From assembly GCF_016765795.1 (NCBI RefSeq), contig NZ_JAESVP010000002.1, positions 481,153 through 545,152 on the forward strand: a stretch of DNA of 64,000 bases, in the 5' to 3' direction. Each line of letters opens with the position of its first letter. Position 1 is the stretch's first letter. The notes below the pieces were generated by a model. It was given only the letters and a program-made list of their open reading frames with translations, was not told the DNA's origin and made no database searches. Positions 1 through 9,932 of this stretch are shown here, piece by piece. This DNA is from Fuscibacter oryzae (GTDB taxonomy: Bacteria > Pseudomonadota > Alphaproteobacteria > Rhodobacterales > Rhodobacteraceae). The position numbers and the translations under genes were made by a program.

Positions 1-2
1 CG

Positions 3-830
3 CGTCCGGCTGCGTTGGCCGCTGCCGCCCTTGCTGTCGCTGCCGCACCTGCTGTGGAAGCGGCAGTCGCCGCAGTTGCCGCCGAAACGCCGTTCCCATC
101 AGACCCCGCGCTGGCAGGGGCCAAGCCCCGGTCACGACCCGCATCGCTGGCCCTGCCCCCGGCCGTAACGCCAGATCCCGCAACCGCGCCCAAGCCGGAT
201 GACGGGGCCGCGCTTGCTCCGGCGGCAGATGTGCCGCCCGGCCCACGCCCGCTTGCGCGCCCCGCAGCACTCGCCGCAGCCGTTCCCCCCGCAACCGATG
301 CCTCCGCCGCTTCGCTTGCAGCAAATATCGACGCGGATTCGATCAGCCCGCTGGCCATCGCAATTTCCCGTCGCCCTGCCGCGCGCCCCTCTGGTCTGAA
401 CAGCGCGGTCGAGGCTGCGGTCGCCGAAGCCAACCGCCCCGAAGCGCGCCCTGAAACACCTGCCCCGGAACCAGAGGTCAAGCTGGCCGCCGCGCCGGTT
501 GCTGCCCCCGAATCGAATGTCCGCCTCGCCACGCCAGAGGCCGATTCAGAACCAGAGGCCGCCTCCGCCGCGCCTTCCATCCCGACCCGCGCCTCGGTGG
601 CAAAACAGGCCACGCTGAAAAACGCCTTCGATCTGGGCAAGACCAATTTGATCGGGGTCTATGGCACGCCGTCGAAACGCTACGCGCTGGTCCGCACCTC
701 GTCTGGCAGTTTCAAAAAGGTCAAACCGGGTGACCGGATCGATGGCGGCAAGGTTGTCTCGATCGGAGATGACAGTTTGCGCGTTCAAAAAGGCGGCCGT
801 ACGGTCGTGCTGGCCCTGCCCAAGACCTGA
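3..830 (+). CDS. Ala/Pro-rich protein with C-terminal PilP/GspC-like domain (5' end cut off)
   Basis: The frame is open to the left edge, so the start lies outside the window. The first ~190 visible residues are Ala/Pro-rich low complexity with repeated RPA and PEAxP patterns, as in a periplasm-spanning linker. The last ~80 residues form a compact domain with IGVYGTPSKRYALVR and VKPGDRIDGGKVVSIG. This resembles the C-terminal domain of type IV pilus PilP and type II secretion GspC proteins, which sit in the periplasm and link inner- and outer-membrane parts of the machine. No other pilus gene is visible, so the functional assignment is a resemblance only. It could be a Rhodobacteraceae-specific envelope protein. 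Confidence 0.6.
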   Translation, partial: RPAALAAAALAVAAAPAVEAAVAAVAAETPFPSDPALAGAKPRSRPASLALPPAVTPDPATAPKPDDGAALAPAADVPPGPRPLARPAALAAAVPPATDASAASLAANIDADSISPLAIAISRRPAARPSGLNSAVEAAVAEANRPEARPETPAPEPEVKLAAAPVAAPESNVRLATPEADSEPEAASAAPSIPTRASVAKQATLKNAFDLGKTNLIGVYGTPSKRYALVRTSSGSFKKVKPGDRIDGGKVVSIGDDSLRVQKGGRTVVLALPKT

Positions 831-980
831 CGACCCGAAAACCAGACTGCCCAAATCCTGACCGGCCAATACGACACCGGCTGTTTTCAGAACACGAAAG
901 ATTTCGTATCCGCCCCTGATTGTTTCAACTCGCCGAGAGGTGGGTTGCGCTGCCACATTCATCCGGCACAAGAAGACGCC

Positions 981-3020
981 ATGGAAGATTTCCTGCTCCT
1001 CGCCTCGATTTATCTGGGTGCCGCTGTGCTGGTGGTGCCGCTTTCCGTGCGTGCCGGTCTTGGCTCTGTCATCGGCTATCTGGGCGCGGGCATTCTGATG
1101 GGGCCGATCCTTGGCCTTGCCGGGGCTGAAACCGCGAACCTTCAGCATTTTGCCGAATTCGGCGTGGTGCTTATGCTGTTCCTGATCGGGCTGGAGCTGG
1201 ACCCGGCGGCCCTGTGGGAAATGCGGCACAAGCTGGTGGGCTTGGGCGGGGCGCAGGTGGTGCTGACCTCGGCGGCCATTGCCACGGGGCTTTTGCTGTT
1301 GGGCCAAAGCCCCGGCGTGGCGGTGACCTGCGGCATGCTCGCCTCGCTGTCCTCGACCGCCATCGTGCTGCAAACCATGACGGAAAAGAACCTGATGCGC
1401 ACCCAAGGCGGTCGCAGCGCCTTTTCGGTGCTGCTGACGCAAGACATCGCCGTCATTCCGATGCTGGCGCTGATTCCGCTGATTCCGCTGCCGCAAACCA
1501 ATATCACGCTTGATGCGTCGCGCTTCGGCATCATCAACCCGCCGACCGAGGTGGAAAGCCACGCTGCTGGCACCGCCGCCGAACCCTTGGTCACGCTGGT
1601 GCAATCCTTGCCCGGCTGGGGGGCGGCGCTGCTGACGCTGGCGATCGTTGCTGGCATCGTGCTGGCGGGCCATTACCTCAGCCGCCCGGTCTTCCGCTTT
1701 GTCCACGCCGCCCGCCTGCGAGAGATGTCCACCTTCATCTCGCTGCTTCTGGTGCTGGGCATTGCTTTCCTGATGACACTGGTCGGCCTGTCGCCCGCGC
1801 TTGGCACCTTTCTGGCCGGGATGGTTCTGGCCAACTCGGAATTCCGCCATCAGCTAGAGGCGGATCTGGAGCCGTTCAAGGGCCTGCTGCTGGGTCTGTT
1901 CTTCATGACCGTGGGCGTTGGCGTCAATTTTCAGATGCTGGCGCGCAGCCCCTTTGTCGTTCTGGGCCTGACGCTGGGGCTGATGGCGCTGAAGCTGGGC
2001 ATCCTTTATGGCCTGTCGCTGGTGTTCAAACTGCGCGGCAAGGACCGCTGGCTGTTTTCGCTGTCACTGGCGCAGGGCGGCGAGTTCGGCTTTCTGATCG
2101 TCAGCTTTGCCCGCAGCGAAGGCGTACTGCCCCTTGCCGCCGGGCAAATGTCGCTGCTGGTGATCAGCCTGTCGATGCTGCTGACGCCCTTGCTGTTCAT
2201 CGCCTATGACCGGCTGGCGCTGCGGCTGAAAGCGCGGGTGCCAGACCGCGCACCCGATGCGATTGACGAAAAAGGCCCGGTCATCATTGCCGGGATCGGG
2301 CGCTTTGGTCAGGTCGTCAACCGGCTGGTGCGGCATTCTGGCATTCCGACCGTCGTCCTCGATGCCGATCATTCCACCATCGAAACCCTGCGGCGGTTCG
2401 GGGTGAAAAGCTTCTACGGCGACCCCTCTCGCCCCGATCTTTTGCAGGCGGCGGGTCTGGCCGAGGCGCAGGTTCTGGTGGTCGCGGTTGATGATACGCA
2501 GGTGGCCAACCGCATCGTGCGCTATGCCAAATCGGTCCGCCCCGATCTGCATGTTGTCGCCCGCGCCCGCGACCGGGTGCATGTGTATGAGATGTATCAG
2601 GCCGGGGCCGATGACATCATCCGCGAAACCTTTGACAGTTCAATTCGCGCTGGCCGTTATGTCCTAGAAAACATGGGGTTCTCAGAATACGAGGCCGCGA
2701 AACTGTCGCGCACCTTCTATCATATGGACCGTGCGGCAGTGCGCGATCTGGCCCGGTTGTGGAAACCGGGGCAACCGGCCCATCTGAACGAACCCTATGT
2801 TGCCCGCGCCAAGCAGCTTGACCGCGATCTGGAAACCGCGCTGATCGATACACTGCACGAAACCCAGGCTATGCCCGGAGAGATTGACCTGTCCGAAGCC
2901 ATCCTGCTGTTTGACGAGCCGCCCGCAACGCCGGTGGCCGACAATCTGCCGGTCACCGCCGAAATTGCGCTTCAGCCGCCCGAAACGCCTGCTTCGGCAA
3001 AGGTTGCCATCCCCGACTGA
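981..3020 (+). CDS. Monovalent cation:proton antiporter-2 (KefB/KefC-type) with RCK/TrkA-N domain
   Basis: This is a 679-residue inner-membrane CPA2 antiporter. About 12 hydrophobic segments fill residues 1-400 (Na_H_Exchanger domain, including [10 protein letters not shown] and a FLIGLELDP segment). A Rossmann-type TrkA-N domain follows from about residue 430 ([12 protein letters not shown], then [17 protein letters not shown]), which binds a nucleotide and gates the channel. The family exports K+ or Na+ in exchange for H+. No glutathione-site or KefG-type ancillary gene is nearby, so the substrate is open. I chose ATG 981 rather than a frame start at 945 because the hydrophobic domain begins immediately. 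Its 3' end overlaps the convergent cobT by 49 bases. Confidence 0.9.
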   Translation: MEDFLLLASIYLGAAVLVVPLSVRAGLGSVIGYLGAGILMGPILGLAGAETANLQHFAEFGVVLMLFLIGLELDPAALWEMRHKLVGLGGAQVVLTSAAIATGLLLLGQSPGVAVTCGMLASLSSTAIVLQTMTEKNLMRTQGGRSAFSVLLTQDIAVIPMLALIPLIPLPQTNITLDASRFGIINPPTEVESHAAGTAAEPLVTLVQSLPGWGAALLTLAIVAGIVLAGHYLSRPVFRFVHAARLREMSTFISLLLVLGIAFLMTLVGLSPALGTFLAGMVLANSEFRHQLEADLEPFKGLLLGLFFMTVGVGVNFQMLARSPFVVLGLTLGLMALKLGILYGLSLVFKLRGKDRWLFSLSLAQGGEFGFLIVSFARSEGVLPLAAGQMSLLVISLSMLLTPLLFIAYDRLALRLKARVPDRAPDAIDEKGPVIIAGIGRFGQVVNRLVRHSGIPTVVLDADHSTIETLRRFGVKSFYGDPSRPDLLQAAGLAEAQVLVVAVDDTQVANRIVRYAKSVRPDLHVVARARDRVHVYEMYQAGADDIIRETFDSSIRAGRYVLENMGFSEYEAAKLSRTFYHMDRAAVRDLARLWKPGQPAHLNEPYVARAKQLDRDLETALIDTLHETQAMPGEIDLSEAILLFDEPPATPVADNLPVTAEIALQPPETPASAKVAIPD

Positions 3021-3982
3021 CAGACCACCGCCGCGCGGATCACACCCAAGGCAACCGCCGCACCTGACCCTTCGCCCAAGCGCAGGCCCAGCGACAGCAG
3101 TGGTTGCTTGCCCAGTTTCTCCAGCAGCCGCGCATGGGCACCCTCGGCCGACAGATGCCCCGCCACCGCATGATCCAGCGCCCCCGGCGTGGCACAATGA
3201 AGCACCGCCGCCGCCGCGCAGGCGATAAACCCGTCCAGCACCACCGGCACCCGTTCGACCCGTGCCCGCGCCATGGCCCCGGCCATCGCCGCCACCTCGC
3301 GCCCGCCAAGCGCGGCCAGCACCTGCAAGGGGCCTGTCACATCCGCATGACGCGCCAGCCCGGCATCCACCGCCTTCGCCTTGCGCGTCAGGCCCGCATC
3401 ATCCACCCCGGTGCCGCGACCCACCCAATCCATGCCGGTGCCACCGAACAGCTTGGCGGCAAGGGCGGCAGCCACCGTGGTATTGCCAATCCCCATCTCG
3501 CCCACCACCAGAATGTCGGCCTTTGGGCTCACCGCATTCCAACCGGCTTGCAGGGCCGCCACCGTCTCGGCCTCGGTCATCGCGGGGCCTTGGGTAAAGT
3601 CTGCCGTGGGCCGGTCAAGTTCCAGCGCCACCACTTCTACCTCGGCGCCATGCAGCCGCGCCAACTGGTTGATCGCTGCGCCACCATGGCGAAAATTCGC
3701 CACCATTTGCACTGTCACTTCGGACGGAAAGGCCGAAACGCCTTGCGCCGTCACGCCGTGGTTACCAGCGAAAATCACCACCTGAGGGTGATCAATCTGC
3801 GGCTGCGCCCGGCCTTGCCAACCGCCGATCCAGATCCCCACCTCCTCCAGCCGCCCCAGCGCGCCGGGGGGTTTGGTCAACTGGCCATTGCGCTGGGCAG
3901 CGGCGGCAAGGGCCGAGGCATCGGCGGCGGGGCTTGCCGCCAGCAGGGCGGCGAATTCGGGCAAAGAGGTGAAGGCGGTCAT
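2972..3982 (-). CDS. cobT: Nicotinate-nucleotide--dimethylbenzimidazole phosphoribosyltransferase
   Basis: The 336-residue cytosolic enzyme transfers phosphoribose from nicotinate mononucleotide to 5,6-dimethylbenzimidazole, giving alpha-ribazole phosphate for the lower ligand of cobalamin. It shows [13 protein letters not shown] near the N terminus, VIFAGNHGV, the GEMGIGNTT loop, and near the C terminus LGEGSGAA, which holds the family's catalytic Glu. Length is normal. ATG 3982 (MTAF) was chosen; the frame runs further upstream but without family similarity. It is divergent from cobS with 77 bases between them, so both lower-ligand assembly steps are probably co-expressed from one intergenic region. 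No cobalamin riboswitch is recognisable there. Confidence 0.95.
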   Translation of the reverse strand: MTAFTSLPEFAALLAASPAADASALAAAAQRNGQLTKPPGALGRLEEVGIWIGGWQGRAQPQIDHPQVVIFAGNHGVTAQGVSAFPSEVTVQMVANFRHGGAAINQLARLHGAEVEVVALELDRPTADFTQGPAMTEAETVAALQAGWNAVSPKADILVVGEMGIGNTTVAAALAAKLFGGTGMDWVGRGTGVDDAGLTRKAKAVDAGLARHADVTGPLQVLAALGGREVAAMAGAMARARVERVPVVLDGFIACAAAAVLHCATPGALDHAVAGHLSAEGAHARLLEKLGKQPLLSLGLRLGEGSGAAVALGVIRAAVVCQSGMATFAEAGVSGG

Positions 3983-4059
3983 GGCAAATCCGTTGTATTC
4001 CGGTTCTCCCTTGGCTAGCCAAGGCCAAGCCGAATGAACAGCCCGGAAAGGACCGTTCG

Positions 4060-4791
4060 ATGCAATTGCGCGACCTGCGCCACGATCTCTTTGCCGCCTT
4101 CGGCCTGTTGACGCGGCTGCCCATGCCCGACACCGGCGCACCAGACCCGCGCGCCGCCTGGGCCTGGCCTCTGGCGGGGCTGGCGGTGGGCGGGCTGGCG
4201 GTTCTGGCGGGCATGGGCTCTGCCGCGCTGGGGATTGTGCCCGGTGTTACCGCCGCGCTGATGCTGGGCGTTGCTGCGGCGCTGACTGGGGGCCTGCACG
4301 AAGACGGGCTTGCCGATTGCGCCGATGGCTTTTGGGGCGGGCGCGACAAGGCCCGGCGGCTGGAGATCATGAAAGACAGCCGCGTCGGCAGCTATGGCGT
4401 GCTGGCGCTTGGCATCGTGCTGCTGGCGCGCTGGTCGGCGCTGACGGCGCTGGTTGGCGCGGGCCATTGGGGGCCGGTGCTGGCGGCAGAGGCGCTGTCG
4501 CGCGCCGTGATGCCTGCCGTGATGGCCGCCTTGCCCAACGCGCGCGGCAGCGGCCTGTCGGCCAGCCATGGTGCGCCGGGCTGGGGCACGGCGATGCAAG
4601 CGGCGGCCCTTGCCGCCCTGCTGGCACTGTCACTTGCAGGGTGGCAGGCCGTGCCGATGATCCTTGCCGCCATGCTGGGCACCGGGGCCGTCGCCCTGAC
4701 CGCCCGCGCCAAGATTGGCGGGCAGACCGGCGATGTTCTGGGGGCCAGCCAGCAGATCGCCCTGACTGCCGCGCTGGCGCTGGCAGCGTAA
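4060..4791 (+). CDS. cobS: Adenosylcobinamide-GDP ribazoletransferase (cobalamin synthase)
   Basis: This 243-residue polytopic membrane enzyme performs the last cobalamin step, joining adenosylcobinamide-GDP and alpha-ribazole (the alphaproteobacterial name is CobV). The sequence starts [11 protein letters not shown], contains the Asp-rich [14 protein letters not shown] motif with the acidic residues expected to bind Mg2+, then [11 protein letters not shown], and is otherwise hydrophobic with about six membrane segments. The final [15 protein letters not shown] is the conserved C-terminal motif of the family. It pairs functionally with divergent cobT. A hairpin terminator follows directly. 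Confidence 0.95.
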   Translation: MQLRDLRHDLFAAFGLLTRLPMPDTGAPDPRAAWAWPLAGLAVGGLAVLAGMGSAALGIVPGVTAALMLGVAAALTGGLHEDGLADCADGFWGGRDKARRLEIMKDSRVGSYGVLALGIVLLARWSALTALVGAGHWGPVLAAEALSRAVMPAVMAALPNARGSGLSASHGAPGWGTAMQAAALAALLALSLAGWQAVPMILAAMLGTGAVALTARAKIGGQTGDVLGASQQIALTAALALAA

Positions 4792-4795
4792 AGCA

Positions 4796-4821
4796 AAACG
4801 GCGGCCCGACGGCCGCCGTTT
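4796..4821. terminator. Bidirectional intrinsic terminator between cobS and carD
   Basis: An 11-bp stem (4796-4806 with 4811-4821, AAACGGCGGCC and its complement) closes a four-base CGAC loop. A-rich and T-rich flanks lie on the two sides, so it can end both the plus-strand cobS and the minus-strand carD transcripts. Confidence 0.8.
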
Positions 4822-4839
4822 CATTCATTCCCACAAAGA

Positions 4840-5349
4840 TCAGGCCGCGCGGCTGGTCAGCACATCGCCAACCTTGCGCTGCGCGCCCGCTTCGTCATCG
4901 CCCGAAACGGCGGCGACTTCGCGGGTCAGACGCTCCAGCGCCGCTTCGTAAAGCTGACGCTCGGAATAGCTTTGCTCGCGCTGATCATCGGCGCGGTGCA
5001 GGTCGCGCACCACTTCGGCAATCGCCATCAGGTCGCCCGAGTTGATCTTTTGCTCATACTCTTGCGCGCGGCGCGACCACATCGCCCGCTTGACCCGTGC
5101 CTTACCCTTCAGCGTATCCAGCGCCTTCGACACCACTTCAGGCGAGGAAAGCTGGCGCATCCCGATATCAATCGCCTTGTTGGTCGGAACCCGCAGCGTC
5201 ATCTTGTCCTTTTCGAACGAGATCACGAATAGTTCCAGCTTCAGCCCGGCAATCTCTTGCTCTTCGATCGAGACGATCTTGCCCACGCCATGGGCGGGGT
5301 ATACCACGAATTCGTCAGGGCGAAATTCGGGCTTCTTGGCTTTGGTCAT
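4840..5349 (-). CDS. carD: CarD/CdnL-family RNA polymerase-binding transcription regulator
   Basis: This 169-residue protein binds the beta subunit of RNA polymerase and stabilises open complexes, especially at rRNA and growth promoters. The N-terminal RNA-polymerase interaction domain covers residues ~8-70 (DEFVVYPAHGVGKI, then EKDKMTLRVP). The C-terminal helical DNA-binding part includes MWSRRAQEYEQKINSGD, whose Trp fits the minor-groove-wedging residue of the family. It lies 277 bases downstream of fdxA on the same strand, the usual alphaproteobacterial order, but the gap suggests its own promoter. That gap (5350-5626) is AT-richer than the surroundings and holds no other gene that I can see. 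Confidence 0.93.
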   Translation of the reverse strand: MTKAKKPEFRPDEFVVYPAHGVGKIVSIEEQEIAGLKLELFVISFEKDKMTLRVPTNKAIDIGMRQLSSPEVVSKALDTLKGKARVKRAMWSRRAQEYEQKINSGDLMAIAEVVRDLHRADDQREQSYSERQLYEAALERLTREVAAVSGDDEAGAQRKVGDVLTSRAA

Positions 5350-5626
5350 GTTTGTCAGAGTCCTCGGCGTTCACCCATTTTCCGGCGCAAACTGCCACAG
5401 CACGGGAAATCCCGCCCTGCGGTCACATCAGTGTCGGAAAAGCGTCCCAGACGAGCAGTCCTGAGGCGCAGTCAGGTATATTTGTTTTGCGTCAGAAATA
5501 TGTAGCACAAAAATCACGCGATTCCAACCGCCGCAATAGCAGCATCAGGCCAATCACGCCCGGTAATCTCGAGTATTTTACCAGTTAGTCAGCCAAACTG
5601 ACCCAAACTGACGATTCGAAACCGAA

Positions 5627-5965
5627 TCAGCCGCCTTCGCCAGGGGCTTCCGAGAAATACTTCTCAAGCTTGCCGGTCTCGCCATCGCGTTCCTCATAGC
5701 CGGGCAGCGGGTCGCGCTTGGTGGTGATCACCGGCCACAGCAGGGCGTATTTGCGGTTGAACGTCACCCATTTGTCCATATCCGGCTCGGTATCCGGGCG
5801 GATCGCATCGGCGGGGCATTCAGGTTCGCAGACGCCACAGTCGATACATTCATCCGGGTGGATGACCAGCGTGTTCTCGCCCTCATAGAAACAATCGACC
5901 GGGCAAACCTCTACACAGTCGGTGTATTTGCAGGCGATGCAGTTGTCGGTCACCACATAGGTCAT
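5627..5965 (-). CDS. fdxA: Seven-iron ferredoxin FdxA
   Basis: A 112-residue electron carrier with two iron-sulfur motifs: [19 protein letters not shown] near the N terminus and [17 protein letters not shown] at residues ~38-54. The first has the spacing of the [3Fe-4S] site with cross-ligation, the second a [4Fe-4S] site, followed by the C-terminal extension typical of the Azotobacter FdI/FdxA type ([15 protein letters not shown]). The start is ATG 5965. It lies 49 bases after the S4-domain gene and follows the helicase gene, a conserved trio in Rhodobacteraceae, so they are probably one operon. Confidence 0.95.
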   Translation of the reverse strand: MTYVVTDNCIACKYTDCVEVCPVDCFYEGENTLVIHPDECIDCGVCEPECPADAIRPDTEPDMDKWVTFNRKYALLWPVITTKRDPLPGYEERDGETGKLEKYFSEAPGEGG

Positions 5966-6014
5966 CGGCGGGCCTCATAGCGTTCACGGCGCATCCCTAC
6001 CCGCTTGGGCAGGA

Positions 6015-6344
6015 TCATTCAAGCGGCTCTGCCATGGCATCCTGCCCCGGCGGGTCCAGATCTTCGTAAAGGGCCACAGCCTCGGTTGCGGGGCCGCGCC
6101 GGTCAGACAGCGACAAGACCCGGATCAGGCGGATGCGCCGGCCTTGCGGAAAGGTCAGCACATCGCCCACCGCCAGCCCATGCGCCGGTTTCAGGCAGCG
6201 CTGCGCATTGATGCGCAGATGCCCGCCCTCGGCCACCTCGGCGGCCAGTTCGCGCGATTTGAAGAACCGGGCGTGAAACAGCCATTTGTCCAGCCGCAGC
6301 TTCGGCTGGGCCAAATGGGTCTGCTTGCCGCCCGGTCCCGCCAT
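6015..6344 (-). CDS. RNA-binding S4-domain protein (HslR/Hsp15-like)
   Basis: The 109-residue basic protein has a single S4 fold from residue ~16 (LRLDKWLFHARFFKSRELAAEVAEGGHLRINAQRCLKP is the region, with key residues KWL, RFFKSR and GHLRIN). Hsp15-type proteins bind free 50S subunits carrying peptidyl-tRNA after heat-induced stalling. The gene starts 7 bases after the stop of the upstream Suv3-like helicase gene, which suggests co-transcription and an RNA-metabolism role. Which RNA it binds cannot be told from sequence. Confidence 0.88.
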   Translation of the reverse strand: MAGPGGKQTHLAQPKLRLDKWLFHARFFKSRELAAEVAEGGHLRINAQRCLKPAHGLAVGDVLTFPQGRRIRLIRVLSLSDRRGPATEAVALYEDLDPPGQDAMAEPLE

Positions 6345-6351
6345 ACCGGCC

Positions 6352-9285
6352 TTAGACCTTGCCCTTCAGCGCCAGCAGGGCGGCAAAGGGGTTATCGGGG
6401 TCAATCGGCTTTTCGGGGCGCGGAGGACGCGCCTCGAACGATTTCGGCTTGTTGTCGCGGTCGCGGTTGCGGTCAAACTTGCCGCCACCCTTGCGGTCGC
6501 CGCCACGATCCGCCCGGTCGCCCTGCGGCTTGCCGCCTTCGGGTTTCGGGCCGCGACGCTCGCCCTCGGGGCGGGGGCCACGGTCGCCTTCGCGCTTTTC
6601 GCGCGGGGGCCGGTCACCACGCGGAGCGTCACCACGGGGCGCATCCGCGCGCGGGGCATCCCCCTCTTTGCGGGGCGCGCGTTCGGGGCGCGGGCCGCGC
6701 TCGGGGCGCTGGAACCGGGGCTTTGGCGCCCAGGTGAAGGTGTAGAACACCTCCATCTCGGGCGGCGCTTCGGCAGCCGCCTCTTCCGCCGGGGCCTCTT
6801 CGGGCGCAGGCGCAAGGATGGATACCTCTTCAGGGATCGGGTTGATCACCGCTTCGGGGTCAACCACGACCTCGACCGGCGCGGCGGCAACGGCCTTCAC
6901 CTTGGCGCGTTCGGCTTTCTCGCCCTTATAGCCCAAACCGCCCATCAGGTCGTTGAACTGTTCCAGCGTCATCCCGGTGATCGACAGCATGTCCGGCGTG
7001 GCTTCAAACCCCGCGCGGCTGTCTTTCTGGCGCAGGATGTCGGCCAGACGTTCCAGCATATCAATGCGGATCGCGCGGGCGCCCGACGGGTGATAGCCCG
7101 ACAGCGTGTAATGCGTCTTCGGCACCTCGGCGATGTTCGGTATGGTCACAAGGCCGGGCGGCGGGCTTTCGGGGAATTCCGACAGACCGTTCCACAGCGA
7201 CCACAGCACCAGCCGCAGCCGTGTGGGCGCGGGTTTCAGCAGCGCGGGCAGGAACACGGTATATTGCCCGAACCGCACGCCATGCTTGCGCAGGGCACCG
7301 CGGGCATCCTGATCCAGTTCCTTGACCTCGGCCGCCACCGCCTCGCGCGAGATCACGCCCAGACCCTCAGCCAGCCGATAGGCAAAGCCACGCGCCAGCC
7401 CTTGCAGAGTTTCGTCGCGCGCCATCGCCAGCAGCGGTTCATACTGCGCGGCCACCTTGCGGTCGATGAAATGCTGCAACCGGCGGCGCAGCTTTTCGGC
7501 AACCTCGGGTCCGGCCTCTTCATCGACAAAGGCCTCGACCGCCGGTTTCAGCGGCTCGGTCCCCTTGATGAGCTTGCCCACCGCAGAATTGCCCCACATC
7601 AGGCCACCCTGCTCGGTAAAGTCCATCTCGGTATCGGGCGCGTTGTAAAAACGGTCCGCCCGCAGGCTGAATTCGGGCTTCAGCGCCTGATAGGCCGCCT
7701 GCCGCAGCGTCTTCGCCTCATCCGTCGAAGCGGAAGCATCCTGCTGAAAGCGGAAGCCTTCCAGACGGCCGACGAATTCGCCTTCAACCGTCACTTCACC
7801 CTTGTCATTCACCTCGGCCACGAGGGTCTCCTTCTGTTTCAACCGGCGAAGCAGAACGCTTGTCCGCCGGTCTACAAATCTTTGGGTCAGGGCTGCATGC
7901 AACGCATCTGACAGGCGGTCTTCTACCGCGCGCGTCTCGCCCCGCCAATGGCTTTCGTCTTCGACCCAGTTTTTCCGCTGCGCAATGTAGGTCCAGGTGC
8001 GGATATAGGCCAATCGCTTGGAAATCGTGTCAATGTCGCCACCCGGCTTGTCAATGCGCGCCACGGCCTTGGCCAGCCAGTCCGAAGGCACCCTGCCCCC
8101 GCCAAGGCCGCGCCCGACCAGAAAGTCGAAAATGCGGGCCAGCAGGGCGGCATGGTCCGCCTCTGACACGCTGCGAAAATCGGGGATTCGGCACACGTCC
8201 CACAACAATTGCACCCGCTTTGGGCCGGTCAGCCTGTCACGCACCTCTGGCATGGCCGACAGCGCCTTCAGCGCCACCACATCATCAGCATCGCGCGCCC
8301 GGGTCAGCCATTCGTCGTTTGTGTGGCGCTCAAGGCTCGCTATCAGGCGCTCGGCGGTGCCAAATTCCAGATCATGGTTGCGCCAGTGCAGCTTGCGCAC
8401 CGGCGGAAAGCGGTGGTTTTCAATCGCCTCGACGGTTTCCTCATCAAAGGGCCGCGCCTCGCCGGTCACGCCAAAGGTGCCGTCTTCGGTATGCCGCCCT
8501 GCCCGGCCCGCGATCTGGGCCAGTTCTTGCGGGAACAGCCCGCGCATCCGCCGCCCGTCAAACTTGGCTGTCGCCGAAAAGGCCACATGCTTGATATCCA
8601 GGTTCAGCCCCATGCCGATGGCATCGGTCGCCACCAGATAATCGACATCGCCATTCTGATAGAGGTCCACCTGCGCATTGCGCGTGCGGGGCGACAGCGC
8701 CCCCATCACCACCGCGCAGCCCCCCTTGGTGCGGCGGATCAGCTCGGCGATCGCATAGACGTTTTCCACCGAAAACCCGACAATCGCTGACCGGGGCGGC
8801 ATCCGGCTGATCTTTTTCGACCCTGAATACGTCAGCGTCGAAAACCGCTCGCGTTTCAGGAACTGCACGCCGGGCACCAGATTCGCGATGGCCTGCCGCA
8901 TGGATTCGGCGCCCAGAAACAGCGTTTCGTGCCAACCCCGCGCCCGCAGCAACCGGTCGGTGAACACATGGCCGCGGTCCGGGTCGGCGCAAAGCTGAAT
9001 TTCATCCACCGCGACGAAATCGGCCCCAATGTCCAGGGGCATCGCCTCGACCGTACAGACCCAATAGGCGGCGCGTTCGGGCACGATCCGCTCTTCGCCC
9101 GTCACCAGCGCCACGACCGACGGGCCGCGCAGCGCGACGATGCGGTCATAAACCTCGCGCGCCAGCAGCCGCAGCGGCAGGCCGATCACCCCGGTGCGGT
9201 GCCCCAGCATCCGTTCGATCGCGTAATGAGTCTTGCCGGTATTGGTCGGCCCAAGAACGGCCGTGACCCGCGCATTGGCGTCCAT
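6352..9285 (-). CDS. Suv3/MgpS-like DEAD/DEAH RNA helicase with Arg/Gly-rich tail
   Basis: A 977-residue superfamily-2 helicase. Walker A is GPTNTGKTH at residues ~12-20, motif II is VDEIQLCADPDRG (DEIQ), and the helicase C domain includes ATDAIGMGLN and AQIAGRAGRH. This signature is shared with mitochondrial Suv3, the degradosome helicase. The last ~130 residues are a low-complexity Arg/Gly/Pro/Asp tail (repeated APRGD and RGPRPE units), likely disordered and RNA-binding. It is the first gene of an apparent operon with the S4 protein and fdxA. The start at 9285 follows the TPR gene stop by 12 bases, so the TPR gene may head the same transcript. Confidence 0.92.
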   Translation of the reverse strand: MDANARVTAVLGPTNTGKTHYAIERMLGHRTGVIGLPLRLLAREVYDRIVALRGPSVVALVTGEERIVPERAAYWVCTVEAMPLDIGADFVAVDEIQLCADPDRGHVFTDRLLRARGWHETLFLGAESMRQAIANLVPGVQFLKRERFSTLTYSGSKKISRMPPRSAIVGFSVENVYAIAELIRRTKGGCAVVMGALSPRTRNAQVDLYQNGDVDYLVATDAIGMGLNLDIKHVAFSATAKFDGRRMRGLFPQELAQIAGRAGRHTEDGTFGVTGEARPFDEETVEAIENHRFPPVRKLHWRNHDLEFGTAERLIASLERHTNDEWLTRARDADDVVALKALSAMPEVRDRLTGPKRVQLLWDVCRIPDFRSVSEADHAALLARIFDFLVGRGLGGGRVPSDWLAKAVARIDKPGGDIDTISKRLAYIRTWTYIAQRKNWVEDESHWRGETRAVEDRLSDALHAALTQRFVDRRTSVLLRRLKQKETLVAEVNDKGEVTVEGEFVGRLEGFRFQQDASASTDEAKTLRQAAYQALKPEFSLRADRFYNAPDTEMDFTEQGGLMWGNSAVGKLIKGTEPLKPAVEAFVDEEAGPEVAEKLRRRLQHFIDRKVAAQYEPLLAMARDETLQGLARGFAYRLAEGLGVISREAVAAEVKELDQDARGALRKHGVRFGQYTVFLPALLKPAPTRLRLVLWSLWNGLSEFPESPPPGLVTIPNIAEVPKTHYTLSGYHPSGARAIRIDMLERLADILRQKDSRAGFEATPDMLSITGMTLEQFNDLMGGLGYKGEKAERAKVKAVAAAPVEVVVDPEAVINPIPEEVSILAPAPEEAPAEEAAAEAPPEMEVFYTFTWAPKPRFQRPERGPRPERAPRKEGDAPRADAPRGDAPRGDRPPREKREGDRGPRPEGERRGPKPEGGKPQGDRADRGGDRKGGGKFDRNRDRDNKPKSFEARPPRPEKPIDPDNPFAALLALKGKV

Positions 9286-9297
9286 GGGGTGGCGTCC

Positions 9298-9870
9298 TTA
9301 CAGGTCCTGGCCTTGAATTTCGGCGGTCAGCCGGGTGATCGCATCGGGCACGCCCTCGGCATGGGGATCAATCTCCAGCACCTTGCGATAGACTTCCAGC
9401 GCCTTTTCGGGGCGCTTCAACTCCTCAAAAATCATCGCCAGACCCGACAGCGCGCCAAAATGCCGGGGGTTCAGTTCCAGCGTACGGCCGATGTCATGGA
9501 TCGACGGGCCCAGCAGACCCGCGTTGTAATAGGCCGTCGCCCGCGCGTTCCAGCCTTCGGCAAAGTCGGGCGCGTGATCGACCAGCGCCGTCAGATGGGC
9601 AATCGCCCCCTCGGTATCGCCCGCCTCCAGTGCGTCACGCCCGCGTTGCAGCAACAGATCCATCGCAGGAGAGCCGGATTTCGACCATTCGATCCAGATT
9701 TCTCGCTCTATCTGGCGGGCATCGGCATCATTCGAGGCGCGCAACCGCTCGAACAAACTGTCCAGCCGCGACGGATCGGCCATGGCAGGAAGGGCCGCAG
9801 CCGTCATGGCCAGCAAGATCGGCAAAACTGCCGCAACGATATGATTGTGTAACCGAACCCGGAACCGCAT
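9298..9870 (-). CDS. Exported tetratricopeptide-repeat protein
   Basis: A ~190-residue protein starting with a basic n-region and hydrophobic core (IVAAVLPILLAMTAAALPAMA), a Sec signal peptide with likely cleavage after AMA. Two to three TPR units follow: AMDLLLQRGRDALEAGD, AEGWNARATAYYNAG and FGALSGLAMIFEELKRPEKALEVYRKVLEIDP. TPRs scaffold protein-protein contacts, here in the periplasm. ATG 9870 places the signal peptide normally; ATG 9888 would add six residues. It lies 12 bases before the helicase gene and is divergent from the SCP2 gene. The partner is unknown. Confidence 0.85.
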   Translation of the reverse strand: MRFRVRLHNHIVAAVLPILLAMTAAALPAMADPSRLDSLFERLRASNDADARQIEREIWIEWSKSGSPAMDLLLQRGRDALEAGDTEGAIAHLTALVDHAPDFAEGWNARATAYYNAGLLGPSIHDIGRTLELNPRHFGALSGLAMIFEELKRPEKALEVYRKVLEIDPHAEGVPDAITRLTAEIQGQDL

Positions 9871-9932
9871 AACTTGAAAGTAACGCATTGGGCGAGAAAT
9901 TCCAGCCCGGCACTTTCACGATGGAGAGACAG

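Noticed and set aside
3983..4059. Cobalamin riboswitch between cobT and cobS
   Set aside because: The 77-base spacer is too short and has neither the GCAACTG core nor a B12 box.
6012..6017. TGATCC on the minus strand before fdxA as a second RpoE-type promoter
   Set aside because: No CGTA-type -10 follows at 16 bases, and the site lies within the 3' end of the S4-domain gene.
6286..7911. Long plus-strand open frame opposite the helicase gene
   Set aside because: Antisense shadow with no recognisable domain; the minus-strand helicase is unmistakable.
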